Both the position numbers and the translations under genes were made by a program. This document shows positions 9,402 to 17,055 of a stretch of 64,000 nucleotides of DNA, piece by piece. Position 1 is the first letter of the stretch. Each line of letters starts with the position of its first letter. The notes below the pieces were generated by a model that ran no database searches, was not told the origin of the DNA, and worked only from the letters and a program-made list of their open reading frames with translations. Source of the stretch: Tepidiphilus olei (GTDB taxonomy: Bacteria > Pseudomonadota > Gammaproteobacteria > Burkholderiales > Rhodocyclaceae); assembly GCF_006980705.1 (NCBI RefSeq), contig NZ_SBHO01000001.1:588452-652451 (forward strand). Reading direction: 5' to 3'.

Positions 9402-10535
9402 ATGCCCCATTCCTCCTCTGCCCCGGAAGTCGCCATCGTCGGTGGCGGCCCCGTAGGGCTGACCCTCGCCCTGTGGCTACACGAGCTCGGGCGCGATGCC
9501 CTCGTTTTCGATGCCCGGCCACTCGCGAGGCTCACCGATGATGCCCGGGTGCTGGCGCTCTCGCTCGGCACCTGGCGTCAGTTCGAACGGTTGCAGATCG
9601 CCGAGCGGCTCCCGGCCACGCCGATCCGCACAATTCACGTCTCGCAGCGAGGTTTCGGCCGCGTGCGCTTGGAGGCGCACGTACTGGGAGTTCCCTTCTT
9701 CGGTGCAGTCGTGCGCGCCTCGGATCTCATCACCGCCCTGCTCGACGCGGCACAAACCCGCGGCATCGCCGTGCTCGACGAGACTCCGGTCGAGTCGGCA
9801 GACGCGCAGGGCGAGCGCATCGCCCTGCGCACGCCCAAAGGAGCCTTCCATGCCCGGCTCTGCGCCCGCGCCGAGGGACGGCTTCCCGCCGAGGCCGAAG
9901 GGGTCGTGTCCCACGACTATGGCCAGAGCGCCCTCATCGGCTGGGTGCACGCCGAGGGGCTCGCGCCGGAGACCGCCGTCGAGCGCTTCACTTCCCAAGG
10001 ACCCGCGGCGCTCCTGCCCGATCACGGCCAATGGACCTTCGTCCACGTGATGCCGCATGGCGAAGCCGAACGCGCCCTGGCGCAGCCCGACGCCGATTAC
10101 CTGAACCGCTTGGAACATACCTTCGGCAACCGCTGGCGCCTGAGCGAAATCCACGGCCGCGCCGCCTATCCTTTGGTGCTGCGCTGGCGCCGCCGACCGG
10201 TGGCCGAGCGTACGGTCTGGTTGGGCAACGCAGCGCAGACCCTGCATCCGGTGGCCGGCCAAGGCTTCAACCTCGCCGCGCGCGACCTCGCCACCCTAGT
10301 GGAGCTGCTGCGCGAGGCCGATGATCCCGGCAGCGCCTGGACGCTCGAGCGCTACGCCCGGCGCCGCGCCCTCGATCGACGGCTCACCATCGGCCTCACC
10401 GACGGCTTCGTGCGCGGATTCCTGCCCCAGGAAGGCCTGCTGCCGCTTACGCGCGGCGCCGCCCTGCTCGCACTCGATGCCTGCCTGCCGCTCAAGGCGC
10501 GCTTCGCGCGGCAAATGATGTTCGGGTGGCGATGA
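9402..10535 (+). CDS. ubiH: UbiH/UbiF-family FAD-dependent hydroxylase (ubiquinone biosynthesis)
   Basis: A 377-residue class A flavin monooxygenase. It shows the N-terminal dinucleotide fold IVGGGPVGLTLAL and the second FAD motif in the UbiH form, VWLGNAAQTLHPVAGQGFN, where GN replaces the more common GD. UbiH-family enzymes hydroxylate the ubiquinone ring. Which ring position this paralogue acts on cannot be read from sequence, since betaproteobacteria use varying sets of UbiH, UbiF, UbiI and UbiM. It sits 16 bases after pepP, and its stop abuts the stop of the convergent lyase gene with no base between them. Confidence 0.88.
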   Translation: MPHSSSAPEVAIVGGGPVGLTLALWLHELGRDALVFDARPLARLTDDARVLALSLGTWRQFERLQIAERLPATPIRTIHVSQRGFGRVRLEAHVLGVPFFGAVVRASDLITALLDAAQTRGIAVLDETPVESADAQGERIALRTPKGAFHARLCARAEGRLPAEAEGVVSHDYGQSALIGWVHAEGLAPETAVERFTSQGPAALLPDHGQWTFVHVMPHGEAERALAQPDADYLNRLEHTFGNRWRLSEIHGRAAYPLVLRWRRRPVAERTVWLGNAAQTLHPVAGQGFNLAARDLATLVELLREADDPGSAWTLERYARRRALDRRLTIGLTDGFVRGFLPQEGLLPLTRGAALLALDACLPLKARFARQMMFGWR

Positions 10536-11336
10536 TCATTCGTAGTTAGCCAGAATCCTTTCGGCTCGGAGAATCACTGGCCGATCGACCATTTTTCCGT
10601 CCACTGCCACGGCTGCGCCGCCGGATCGCGCCACTGCCTCGAGCACGCGGCGCGCCCACGCCATCTCCTCGGCGCTCGGCTGGAAAGCGGCCCGCACGAT
10701 CGGTATCTGGCGCGGATGGATACACAGCTTTCCCCCAAACCCCAGGCGTCTTGCGCGTAATGCTTCCGCACGGATACGCTCTTCGTCGTCGATCGCAGGG
10801 GTTACGCCGTCGACCGGCGCGGCGATTTCCGCCAAACGTGAAGCCAAGACGAGGCCGGAGCGAAAGGCAAGGAGCGCCTCTTCCTCGCCCTCGATCCCTA
10901 GATCGACCTGGAAATCGAGCGAACCGAAGACGAGCCGTTGGACACCCTCGGTTCGCGCCAGAGTCTGCGCAGCCGCGTAGCCGAGCGCCGTCTCGATGAT
11001 GGGCAGAACCGGAAGCGGTCGCTGCGCCCGGCTACGCACCAAGCCGATGTCTTCGCTCCGCTCCGCCTTGGGCAAGATCACAGCGCTCACCGCGGGCTGC
11101 GAGAGTAGACTCAAGTCGTCCTCGAACCAGGGCGTCTGCGCTGCGTTGATGCGCACGGCGACGGGACGGGCCGGATCGAGCCATTCGCGGACGGCGCGGC
11201 GGGCTTCCGCCTTTTCTTCCGGCGGAACGGCATCTTCGAGGTCGAGGATCACGACGTCGGCACGCGCCGACAGCGCCTTGGAGAAACGCTCTGGCCGATT
11301 GCCGGGAACGAAGAGGTAGGTACGGGCAAGCTTCAT
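10536..11336 (-). CDS. CitE/HpcH-family CoA-ester lyase, probable (S)-citramalyl-CoA lyase
   Basis: A 266-residue TIM-barrel lyase of the citrate lyase beta / malyl-CoA lyase family. Landmarks are RTYLFVPGNRPERF, the metal site DVVILDLEDAVPPEEK, the arginine in VRINA, and FGSLDFQVDLG. The start is ATG at 11336; an upstream in-frame start would extend into the preceding gene. It is the last gene of the operon that contains a CoA-transferase and a MaoC-type hydratase. In the Pseudomonas itaconate pathway a lyase of this family splits citramalyl-CoA to acetyl-CoA and pyruvate; that role is inferred from neighbours. Malyl-CoA or methylmalyl-CoA lyase activity is also possible. Confidence 0.85.
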   Translation of the reverse strand: MKLARTYLFVPGNRPERFSKALSARADVVILDLEDAVPPEEKAEARRAVREWLDPARPVAVRINAAQTPWFEDDLSLLSQPAVSAVILPKAERSEDIGLVRSRAQRPLPVLPIIETALGYAAAQTLARTEGVQRLVFGSLDFQVDLGIEGEEEALLAFRSGLVLASRLAEIAAPVDGVTPAIDDEERIRAEALRARRLGFGGKLCIHPRQIPIVRAAFQPSAEEMAWARRVLEAVARSGGAAVAVDGKMVDRPVILRAERILANYE

Positions 11337-11341
11337 CGACC

Positions 11342-12703
11342 TCACTCCCAGAATCGCGCCACGCGTGGCGCCTGGGCGATGGCCCACAGCCGCGGCAGCA
11401 GGCGATCGACCTCGTTGCCCGTGGCGGCCTTGCCATACTCGGTCAGCCGGCGGAATTTTTCCTCGATCTCGGTCCGCGACAAGGTATTGCCGGGATCGCC
11501 CTTGGGTTCATCGACGCGACCGCTCAAAGTTCGTCCATCGACGGTCTCGACGACGACTTTGCCGATCCAGCGCTGCGGGTAGGCCGAGTCGACCTCCGGG
11601 TCGAGCACCATGTTCACCTTGCCACGGAAGGCGACGACGCGCGGATCGCGGAAAGCGGTTTCGAACTCCTGCAGCCCGGCGCGACCGAACACCGCGATGA
11701 GTCCGAGGACCGTCCCCATGGAGAATTTCGCCTGATGCACCGTCTGCGGCTCGACCACTGGTCCCAGGACGTCGATCGCCGCCTGATGTACGTAGGCGCG
11801 CACCCGCGCGATGTCCTCGGCCTCGAGGCCATGTTGTCGCATCACGTGCAGCAGCGCATCGGCCGCCGGGTGCGTGTGGCGGCAGGAAGCGTGGTATTTG
11901 AACGAGGTCTCGGCCAAAGCCCAACGGCTGCCGAGCCGATCGGTGAGGCGAGCGGGGTCGGCATCGCGCGACATGCCGGCGCCCATTCCCTGTGGTCCTT
12001 CGAGAACGTGTTTCGCGCCGGTAAACCCCTTGGCCGCGAGCAGGGCAGCGGCCAAGCCGGCCGAGGCCGCATGCGCCGTATGCAGTTGCTTGGAGTCGGC
12101 GGCATCGCGCAGGAATTCCCACAAGCCGGCGGCCTGCGTACCGGCCGAGCCGAAGGCATCCAGCATCTGAGTAGGGGTGAGGCGCAGAAGCCTGCCGGCC
12201 GCGGCCGCCGCGGCGAGCGTACCGGCCGTTCCGGTCGTATGAAAAATCTTGTAGTGCGATCGGCCGAGGAACTCGCCGACGCGGATCCCCACTTCATAGC
12301 CTGCCACCACCGCCGTGAGAAATTCCTCGCCGCTGCGCCCCAAGCTTTGGGCCAAGGCGAGCGCCGGCGGAAACACCACCGCTGCCGGATGGAACACCGA
12401 GCCATTGTGCACGTCATCCTGTTCGGCATAGTGCGACGCCGCGGCATTGACCATGGCAGCGAAATAGGGGCTGGTACGGCGGCGCGAGATCAGCACTTCG
12501 GCCTCCCCTGCCCCGGGCCCCATCTCTCGTGCCAAGGATTCGATCGCCTCGACCGGGCGGGCGCCCTTGCCGGCGAGCGCCGAGCCGAACCAGTCGACGA
12601 AGAGCTCTTCGGCCCGGCGCAGCACCGTTTCCGGGATCGCCTTGGGTTCAAGGGTGGCCGCGAACTCGGCCAGAGTCTTGCTCGGATGCGCATCCATCGT
12701 CAT
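11342..12703 (-). CDS. MmgE/PrpD-family protein
   Basis: A 453-residue member of the family that includes 2-methylcitrate dehydratase and cis-aconitate decarboxylase. Residues lining the active site in that family are present: AEQDDVHNGSVFHPAA, the histidine of IFHTTGTAGT, the lysine of DSKQLHTAHAASAG and the histidines of HASCRHTHPAADA. The ATG follows GGGGAA. A homologue is found in the Pseudomonas itaconate cluster, although its reaction there is, to my knowledge, not settled. It could dehydrate a C5/C6 acid or release itaconate from cis-aconitate; the sequence alone does not decide. Confidence 0.85.
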   Translation of the reverse strand: MTMDAHPSKTLAEFAATLEPKAIPETVLRRAEELFVDWFGSALAGKGARPVEAIESLAREMGPGAGEAEVLISRRRTSPYFAAMVNAAASHYAEQDDVHNGSVFHPAAVVFPPALALAQSLGRSGEEFLTAVVAGYEVGIRVGEFLGRSHYKIFHTTGTAGTLAAAAAAGRLLRLTPTQMLDAFGSAGTQAAGLWEFLRDAADSKQLHTAHAASAGLAAALLAAKGFTGAKHVLEGPQGMGAGMSRDADPARLTDRLGSRWALAETSFKYHASCRHTHPAADALLHVMRQHGLEAEDIARVRAYVHQAAIDVLGPVVEPQTVHQAKFSMGTVLGLIAVFGRAGLQEFETAFRDPRVVAFRGKVNMVLDPEVDSAYPQRWIGKVVVETVDGRTLSGRVDEPKGDPGNTLSRTEIEEKFRRLTEYGKAATGNEVDRLLPRLWAIAQAPRVARFWE

Positions 12704-12712
12704 TTCCCCGCG

Positions 12713-13891
12713 TCAAATCACCTCGTGTTCGCGCAGCCGGGCGATCGCCGGTGCATCGAACCCCAATTCACCCAACAAGGCTTCCGTATGCTCCCCCAGC
12801 GCCGGCACCGGATCCATGCGCACTTCCTGCGGCGTGCGCGCCGTGGGCGGCAAGAGCGCCGGCAAGGTCCCAACGGGAGAATCGATCTCCACCCAGCGGC
12901 GGCGCGCCTCGAGCTGGGGATGGCGCCAGACGTCGTGCATGGTGTTCATCTGGGCGTTGGCGATCTGCGCGGCTTCGAGTCTGTCGACCACCTCTTCGGC
13001 GCTCAAACCGGCGAAAACGTTCTCGATGATGGCAGTGAGCTCGGCGCGGGCCGCGCTGCGTTTGGAATTCGAGGAAAAGCGCGAATCGCTCGCGAGCTCC
13101 GGCCGACCGAGGACGAGCTCGCAAAACTTCACCCATTCCCGCTCGTTTTGGATGCCCAACATCACCGTACGCCCGTCGCCGGCACGGAAAGGGCCATAAG
13201 GGAAAATCGAGGCATGGAAAGCGCCGGTGCGCGGCGGCGGTGGGGCGCCGTCGAAAGCATAGTAGAGGGGAAACCCCATCCACTCGACCATGGTCTCGAA
13301 CATCGAGATCTCGATCGCCTTCCCCTTGCCCGTGCGTTCGCGCTCGTAGAGGGCGGCCAGGATGGCGCTATAGGCGTACATGCCGGCGGAGATGTCGGCG
13401 ATCGAACAGCCCGCTTTCGCCGGTTGCTCAGCAGTGCCGGTCACGGACAGGAACCCCGATTCACTCTGAATGAGCAAATCGTAGGCTTTCTTGTCGCGGT
13501 AAGGACCCTCGGCGCCATAGCCGGAGATGTCGCACACGATGAGGCGAGGAAAGCGCGGCTGCAGCGCGGCAAAGGACAATCCCAGACGCGCCGCCGCTCC
13601 GGGGGCGAGATTTTGTACCAGCACGTCGGCGCGCTCGAGCAGCCGATCGAGCACCGGTTTCGCCTCGGGATGCTTGAGATCGAGGGTGAGACTTTCCTTG
13701 GAACGGTTGGTCCACACGAAGTGCGAGGACATCCCCCGCACCCGCTCGTCGTAAGCCCGGGCGAAATCGCCCACGCCGGGGCGTTCGATCTTGATGACCC
13801 GCGCACCGAGATCGGCGAGTTGCCGGGTGCAAAACGGGGCGGCGATGGCGTGCTCCAACGTGACGACGGTGATTCCTTCGAGCGGCCGCAT
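12713..13891 (-). CDS. CaiB/BaiF class III CoA-transferase, probable itaconate CoA-transferase
   Basis: A 392-residue class III CoA-transferase. N-terminal motifs are PLEGITVVTLEHAIAAPF, the CoA-binding VIKIERPGVGDFAR and NRSKESLTLDLK. The catalytic aspartate that forms the acyl-enzyme is Asp166 in SIADISAGMY, followed by the usual RTGKGKAIEISMFE. The ATG is chosen over an adjacent GTG; GAAGGGG lies upstream. In this operon it most likely activates a dicarboxylate such as itaconate (or mesaconate) by transferring CoA from succinyl-CoA, which is how Pseudomonas Ict works. The substrate is inferred from context. Confidence 0.87.
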   Translation of the reverse strand: MRPLEGITVVTLEHAIAAPFCTRQLADLGARVIKIERPGVGDFARAYDERVRGMSSHFVWTNRSKESLTLDLKHPEAKPVLDRLLERADVLVQNLAPGAAARLGLSFAALQPRFPRLIVCDISGYGAEGPYRDKKAYDLLIQSESGFLSVTGTAEQPAKAGCSIADISAGMYAYSAILAALYERERTGKGKAIEISMFETMVEWMGFPLYYAFDGAPPPPRTGAFHASIFPYGPFRAGDGRTVMLGIQNEREWVKFCELVLGRPELASDSRFSSNSKRSAARAELTAIIENVFAGLSAEEVVDRLEAAQIANAQMNTMHDVWRHPQLEARRRWVEIDSPVGTLPALLPPTARTPQEVRMDPVPALGEHTEALLGELGFDAPAIARLREHEVI

Positions 13892-13903
13892 CACGCATCC
13901 CCT

Positions 13904-15073
13904 TCAGAAAGAACGCGGTAGTCCGAGCACGTGCTCGGCCACGTAAGAGAGGATCAGATTGGTCGAGATCGGCGCCACTTGATAGAGGCGCGTCTCGCGG
14001 AACTTGCGTTCGACGTCGTATTCGGCGGCAAAACCGAACCCGCCGTGCGTCTGCAGGCAGACGTTGGCCGCCTCCCACGAGGCTTTGGCCGCCAGATACT
14101 TCGCCATATTGGCTTCGGCGCCGCAAGGCTCGTGCGCGTCGAACAAGGCACAAGCGCGAAAGCGCATGAGATTCGCCGCCTCGATCTCGATGTAGCACTC
14201 GGCGATGGGGAATTGCACCCCTTGGTTCTTGCCGATGGGCCGGTCGAAGACCACACGCTCGGCCGCATAGCGCCGTGCCTTGTCGATGAACCAGTAGCCG
14301 TCGCCGATGCACTCGGCCGCAATCAGGGTGCGTTCGGCGTTCAAGCCGTCGAGGATGTATTTGAAGCCCTTGCCTTCCTCGCCGATGAGATTCTCGGCCG
14401 GGATCTCCAGATTGTCGAAGAAGAGCTCGTTCGTCTCGTGATTGACCATATTGCGGATCGGCCGCACGGTGAGGCCGTGCCCGATCGCCTGGTGCAGATC
14501 GACGAGGAAGATCGACATACCCTCGGACTTCTTCTTCACTTCGGTGACGGGTGTGGTACGCGCGAGCAGGATCATCAGATCGGAGTGCTGCACACGCGAG
14601 ATCCACACTTTCTGGCCATTGACCACGTAGCGGTCGCCTTTTTTTACGGCGGTCGTCTTGATCTTGGTGGTATCGGTACCGGTGGTAGGTTCGGTCACCG
14701 CCATCGACTGCAGGCGCAGTTCGCCGGAAGCGATCTTGGGAAGATAGCGCCGTTTCTGCTCCTCCGAACCATGGCGCACCAGCGTACCCATGTTGTACAT
14801 CTGCCCGTGGCAGTGCCCGGCATTGCCGCCGCAGCGGTTGATCTCCTCCATGATCACCGATGCCTCGGCCAGCCCCAACCCGGCTCCGCCATATTCCTGA
14901 GGGATGAGCGCGGCGAGCCAGCCGGCACGGGTGAGGGCGTCGACGAATTCTTCCGGATAGGTGCGCGCCTCGTCGTGCGCGCGGAAGTATTCAGGGGAAA
15001 ACTGGGCACATACGGCCCGCACGCCGTCGCGAATGTCGCGGTAAGGATCATCGGGTCGATCGAGTTCGTTCAT
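13904..15073 (-). CDS. Acyl-CoA dehydrogenase family protein with atypical catalytic site
   Basis: A 389-residue flavoprotein of the acyl-CoA dehydrogenase superfamily: N-terminal helical domain, FAD-binding beta domain (QSMAVTEPTTGTDTTKI, GQKVWISR) and C-terminal helices (FDRPIGKNQGVQFPIAE, QTHGGFGFAAEYDVERKFRE). The segment that normally carries the catalytic Glu (YEGT) reads YQVAPIS, with Pro368 at that position. Glu247 in LNAERT aligns instead with the catalytic base of isovaleryl-CoA dehydrogenase. The ATG follows an excellent AGGAGAAGGA. A dehydrogenase also belongs to the Pseudomonas itaconate cluster; its substrate here is unknown, and methylsuccinyl-CoA is one guess. Confidence 0.87.
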   Translation of the reverse strand: MNELDRPDDPYRDIRDGVRAVCAQFSPEYFRAHDEARTYPEEFVDALTRAGWLAALIPQEYGGAGLGLAEASVIMEEINRCGGNAGHCHGQMYNMGTLVRHGSEEQKRRYLPKIASGELRLQSMAVTEPTTGTDTTKIKTTAVKKGDRYVVNGQKVWISRVQHSDLMILLARTTPVTEVKKKSEGMSIFLVDLHQAIGHGLTVRPIRNMVNHETNELFFDNLEIPAENLIGEEGKGFKYILDGLNAERTLIAAECIGDGYWFIDKARRYAAERVVFDRPIGKNQGVQFPIAECYIEIEAANLMRFRACALFDAHEPCGAEANMAKYLAAKASWEAANVCLQTHGGFGFAAEYDVERKFRETRLYQVAPISTNLILSYVAEHVLGLPRSF

Positions 15074-15097
15074 CTTGTTCCTTCTCCTCACGGGCAC

Positions 15098-15952
15098 TCA
15101 GGCGAGGGTGGCACTGGCTTCCATCGTCACCCAGCCGTCAGCATCCCTCGTCCACAAGGTGGCCGTCTTGCCGTCGGCCTCCAGTTTGCCGCACACGGTA
15201 AAAGGCCGTGGCGCGTAGAGCGGCCGCACCGCACGGAACGAAAAGCGCTCCAGCCGCATGTGCGGCAAATGGCGGCGCAGCAGATCGACGAGAAGCGTTG
15301 CCGTGAGCGGCCCGTGCACCACCAATCCCGGGTAGCCTTCGACCTGAGTCGTGTAAGGATGATCGTAGTGGATACGGTGCCCGTTGAACGTCAGCGCCGA
15401 ATAGCGAAAGAGCAACACCGGATCGGGCACGATCTCGCTGTGCCACGCGGCATCGAGCGGCGCCGCTTTGGGCGCGGGCGGGGTCTCACCCGGGCGTGGT
15501 GCCTCGCGATAGACGATGTCCTGCTCCTCCGCCAGCGCCACCCCGGCGTCGTTGCTCACTTCATGGCGCACGCGCACGAACACCAGGGTGCCGCTGCGTC
15601 CCTCCTTGAGGCTCACGTCGGCAATGCGCGAGGTGCGCCGGATGGATTCCCCCACACGCAGCGGGTGGAAGAACTCGAATCGCCCGCCCGCCCACATGCG
15701 CCGCGGCAAAGGCACCGGCGGCAAAAACCCGCCTCGCCGCGGATGCCCATCGGGCCCGAGTTCGGAATGCCGCACGAGCGGCAGGAAATAAATCCAGTGC
15801 CACAGCGGGGGCAGTTCGTCTCCGGGTTGCGGTAGAGGATCGTCGCGATCGAGGGTAGCGGCCAACGCCGCCACCGGCACCGGAGTCACCGTATCGTCCT
15901 GGGTCTGACTGCGGCCGATCCATCGCCGCAATTCATCGAAATTCACGTTCAT
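15098..15952 (-). CDS. MaoC-like hydratase, probable itaconyl-CoA / mesaconyl-C4-CoA hydratase
   Basis: A 284-residue double-hotdog protein with an N-terminal FAS1-type dehydratase region and a C-terminal MaoC domain. The catalytic region SALTFNGHRIHYDHPYTT and EGYPGLVVHGPLTATLL are typical of mesaconyl-C4-CoA hydratase and of the related itaconyl-CoA hydratase of Pseudomonas. The start ATG at 15952 (MNVNFDEL) fits the family N-terminus; ATG at 15967 is an alternative. It is the first gene of the five-gene operon and is divergent from the LysR gene. Expected product in the itaconate route is citramalyl-CoA, the substrate of the lyase at the operon end. Confidence 0.85.
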   Translation of the reverse strand: MNVNFDELRRWIGRSQTQDDTVTPVPVAALAATLDRDDPLPQPGDELPPLWHWIYFLPLVRHSELGPDGHPRRGGFLPPVPLPRRMWAGGRFEFFHPLRVGESIRRTSRIADVSLKEGRSGTLVFVRVRHEVSNDAGVALAEEQDIVYREAPRPGETPPAPKAAPLDAAWHSEIVPDPVLLFRYSALTFNGHRIHYDHPYTTQVEGYPGLVVHGPLTATLLVDLLRRHLPHMRLERFSFRAVRPLYAPRPFTVCGKLEADGKTATLWTRDADGWVTMEASATLA

Positions 15953-15985
15953 GATGACGGCTCTCATCCCAAGGAAAGCCATCGC

Positions 15986-16014
15986 AGTTTGCCTCAGCTT
16001 GACGCCCGAGACAA
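15986..16014 (-). promoter_or_regulatory. Candidate promoter of the catabolic operon
   Basis: On the minus strand TTGTCT (16014-16009) and CAAACT (15991-15986) are spaced by 17 bases, with about 33 bases to the first start codon. The -10 is weak, as expected for an activator-dependent LysR target. A partly matching inverted pair, CGTATctGCC (16017-16026) and GGCATACG (16063-16070), lies just upstream and could be the LysR site. Pattern match only. Confidence 0.3.
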
Positions 16015-16046
16015 TTCGTATCTGCCAAACCCCCCTTTCACCTAGA

Positions 16047-16077
16047 TTGAACCTCGTCCGAAGGCATACGGTACAAT
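16047..16077 (+). promoter_or_regulatory. Candidate promoter of the lysR-type gene
   Basis: TTGAAC and TACAAT lie 33 bases upstream of the regulator's ATG with a 19-base spacer, slightly long for sigma-70. The inverted element GGCATACG overlaps the spacer, which would allow the usual autorepression by a LysR protein. Pattern match only. Confidence 0.3.
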
Positions 16078-16110
16078 GTTCTCGATTCTCAAGACGCACC
16101 CACACCGAGC

Positions 16111-17016
16111 ATGCATTTCGATCTCGCGGATTTTCGGCTGCTCGTGCATATCGCCGAAGCCAATAGCCTCACCGGCGGGGCCGAGCGCGCCCATCTCTCC
16201 CTGCCGGCCGCGAGCATGCGCATCAAGAACCTCGAAGAAAGCCTCGGCCTCAAACTATTTACGCGCACCAACCGCGGCGTCTGCCTCACTCCGGTTGGCC
16301 AAGTATTCCTGAACCACGCCCGTCAGGTGCTTGGTCAAATCGAGAACTTGTGCGGCGATCTCCTGGAATATGCTAATGGGGTAAAAGGACAGGTACGCAT
16401 TTTTGCCAACACCACGTCCACCGAGTTTCTGCCTGAAGTCTTGCGCACCTATCTGACACGACACCCCAACGTGAACGTCGAGCTGCGTGAGCGCCTCAGC
16501 CAAGAAATCGTACGCGCCGTCACCGAAGGAATGGCCGACATCGGGATCGTCGCCGGCAACGTGCGCACCGAAGGACTGGAAGTTTTGCCCTATCGCCGTG
16601 ATCGGCTCGTCCTTGCCGTCGCCCCTGCCCACCCACTGGCTGCCAAGCCCGCGGCGGACTTTGCCGAAACGCTCGATTACGGCTTCATCGGCCTGACCGA
16701 GACGAGCGCGATCCACGGTTTTCTCGTCGAAGCAGCGACCCGCCTGAACCGGCGACTCAAGATTCGCATCCAAGTGGGCAATTTCACCGCCGTCTGTCGC
16801 ATGATCGAGGCCGACATCGGCATCGGCATCTTGCCGGAGTCGGCTGCCCGGCGCCATGCCAAATCGATGAACATTCGTCTGATACGTCTCAACGACGAGT
16901 GGGCCAAGCGCGACTTGCAGATCTGCGTGCGCAGCCTCGACCTACTACCGGTCTTCGGCCGCGATCTCGTCGAGCTGCTGCTCGCCGATGCCGCTGCCGC
17001 TGAACGGCCGCAGTGA
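16111..17016 (+). CDS. LysR-type transcriptional regulator, likely of the adjacent catabolic operon
   Basis: A 301-residue LysR protein: winged helix-turn-helix in residues about 5-65 (FRLLVHIAEANSLTGGAERA, then MRIKNLEESLGLKLFTRTNR), a linker helix, and a periplasmic-binding-like effector domain (GQVRIFANTTSTEFLP onward). It is divergent from the five-gene operon with a 158-base shared intergenic region, the standard arrangement for a LysR regulator and its target. The Pseudomonas itaconate cluster has the same divergent regulator. The effector is therefore probably itaconate or a CoA ester of it; this is inference. Confidence 0.9.
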   Translation: MHFDLADFRLLVHIAEANSLTGGAERAHLSLPAASMRIKNLEESLGLKLFTRTNRGVCLTPVGQVFLNHARQVLGQIENLCGDLLEYANGVKGQVRIFANTTSTEFLPEVLRTYLTRHPNVNVELRERLSQEIVRAVTEGMADIGIVAGNVRTEGLEVLPYRRDRLVLAVAPAHPLAAKPAADFAETLDYGFIGLTETSAIHGFLVEAATRLNRRLKIRIQVGNFTAVCRMIEADIGIGILPESAARRHAKSMNIRLIRLNDEWAKRDLQICVRSLDLLPVFGRDLVELLLADAAAAERPQ

Positions 17017-17055
17017 TACACTGATTCCTTTGCCGCCCCTCGCGTGCCTCGAACG

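Noticed and set aside
11735..13921. A 728-codon plus-strand open frame opposite the PrpD and CoA-transferase genes
   Set aside because: It spans two well-supported genes in antisense, has low-complexity composition and no ribosome site.
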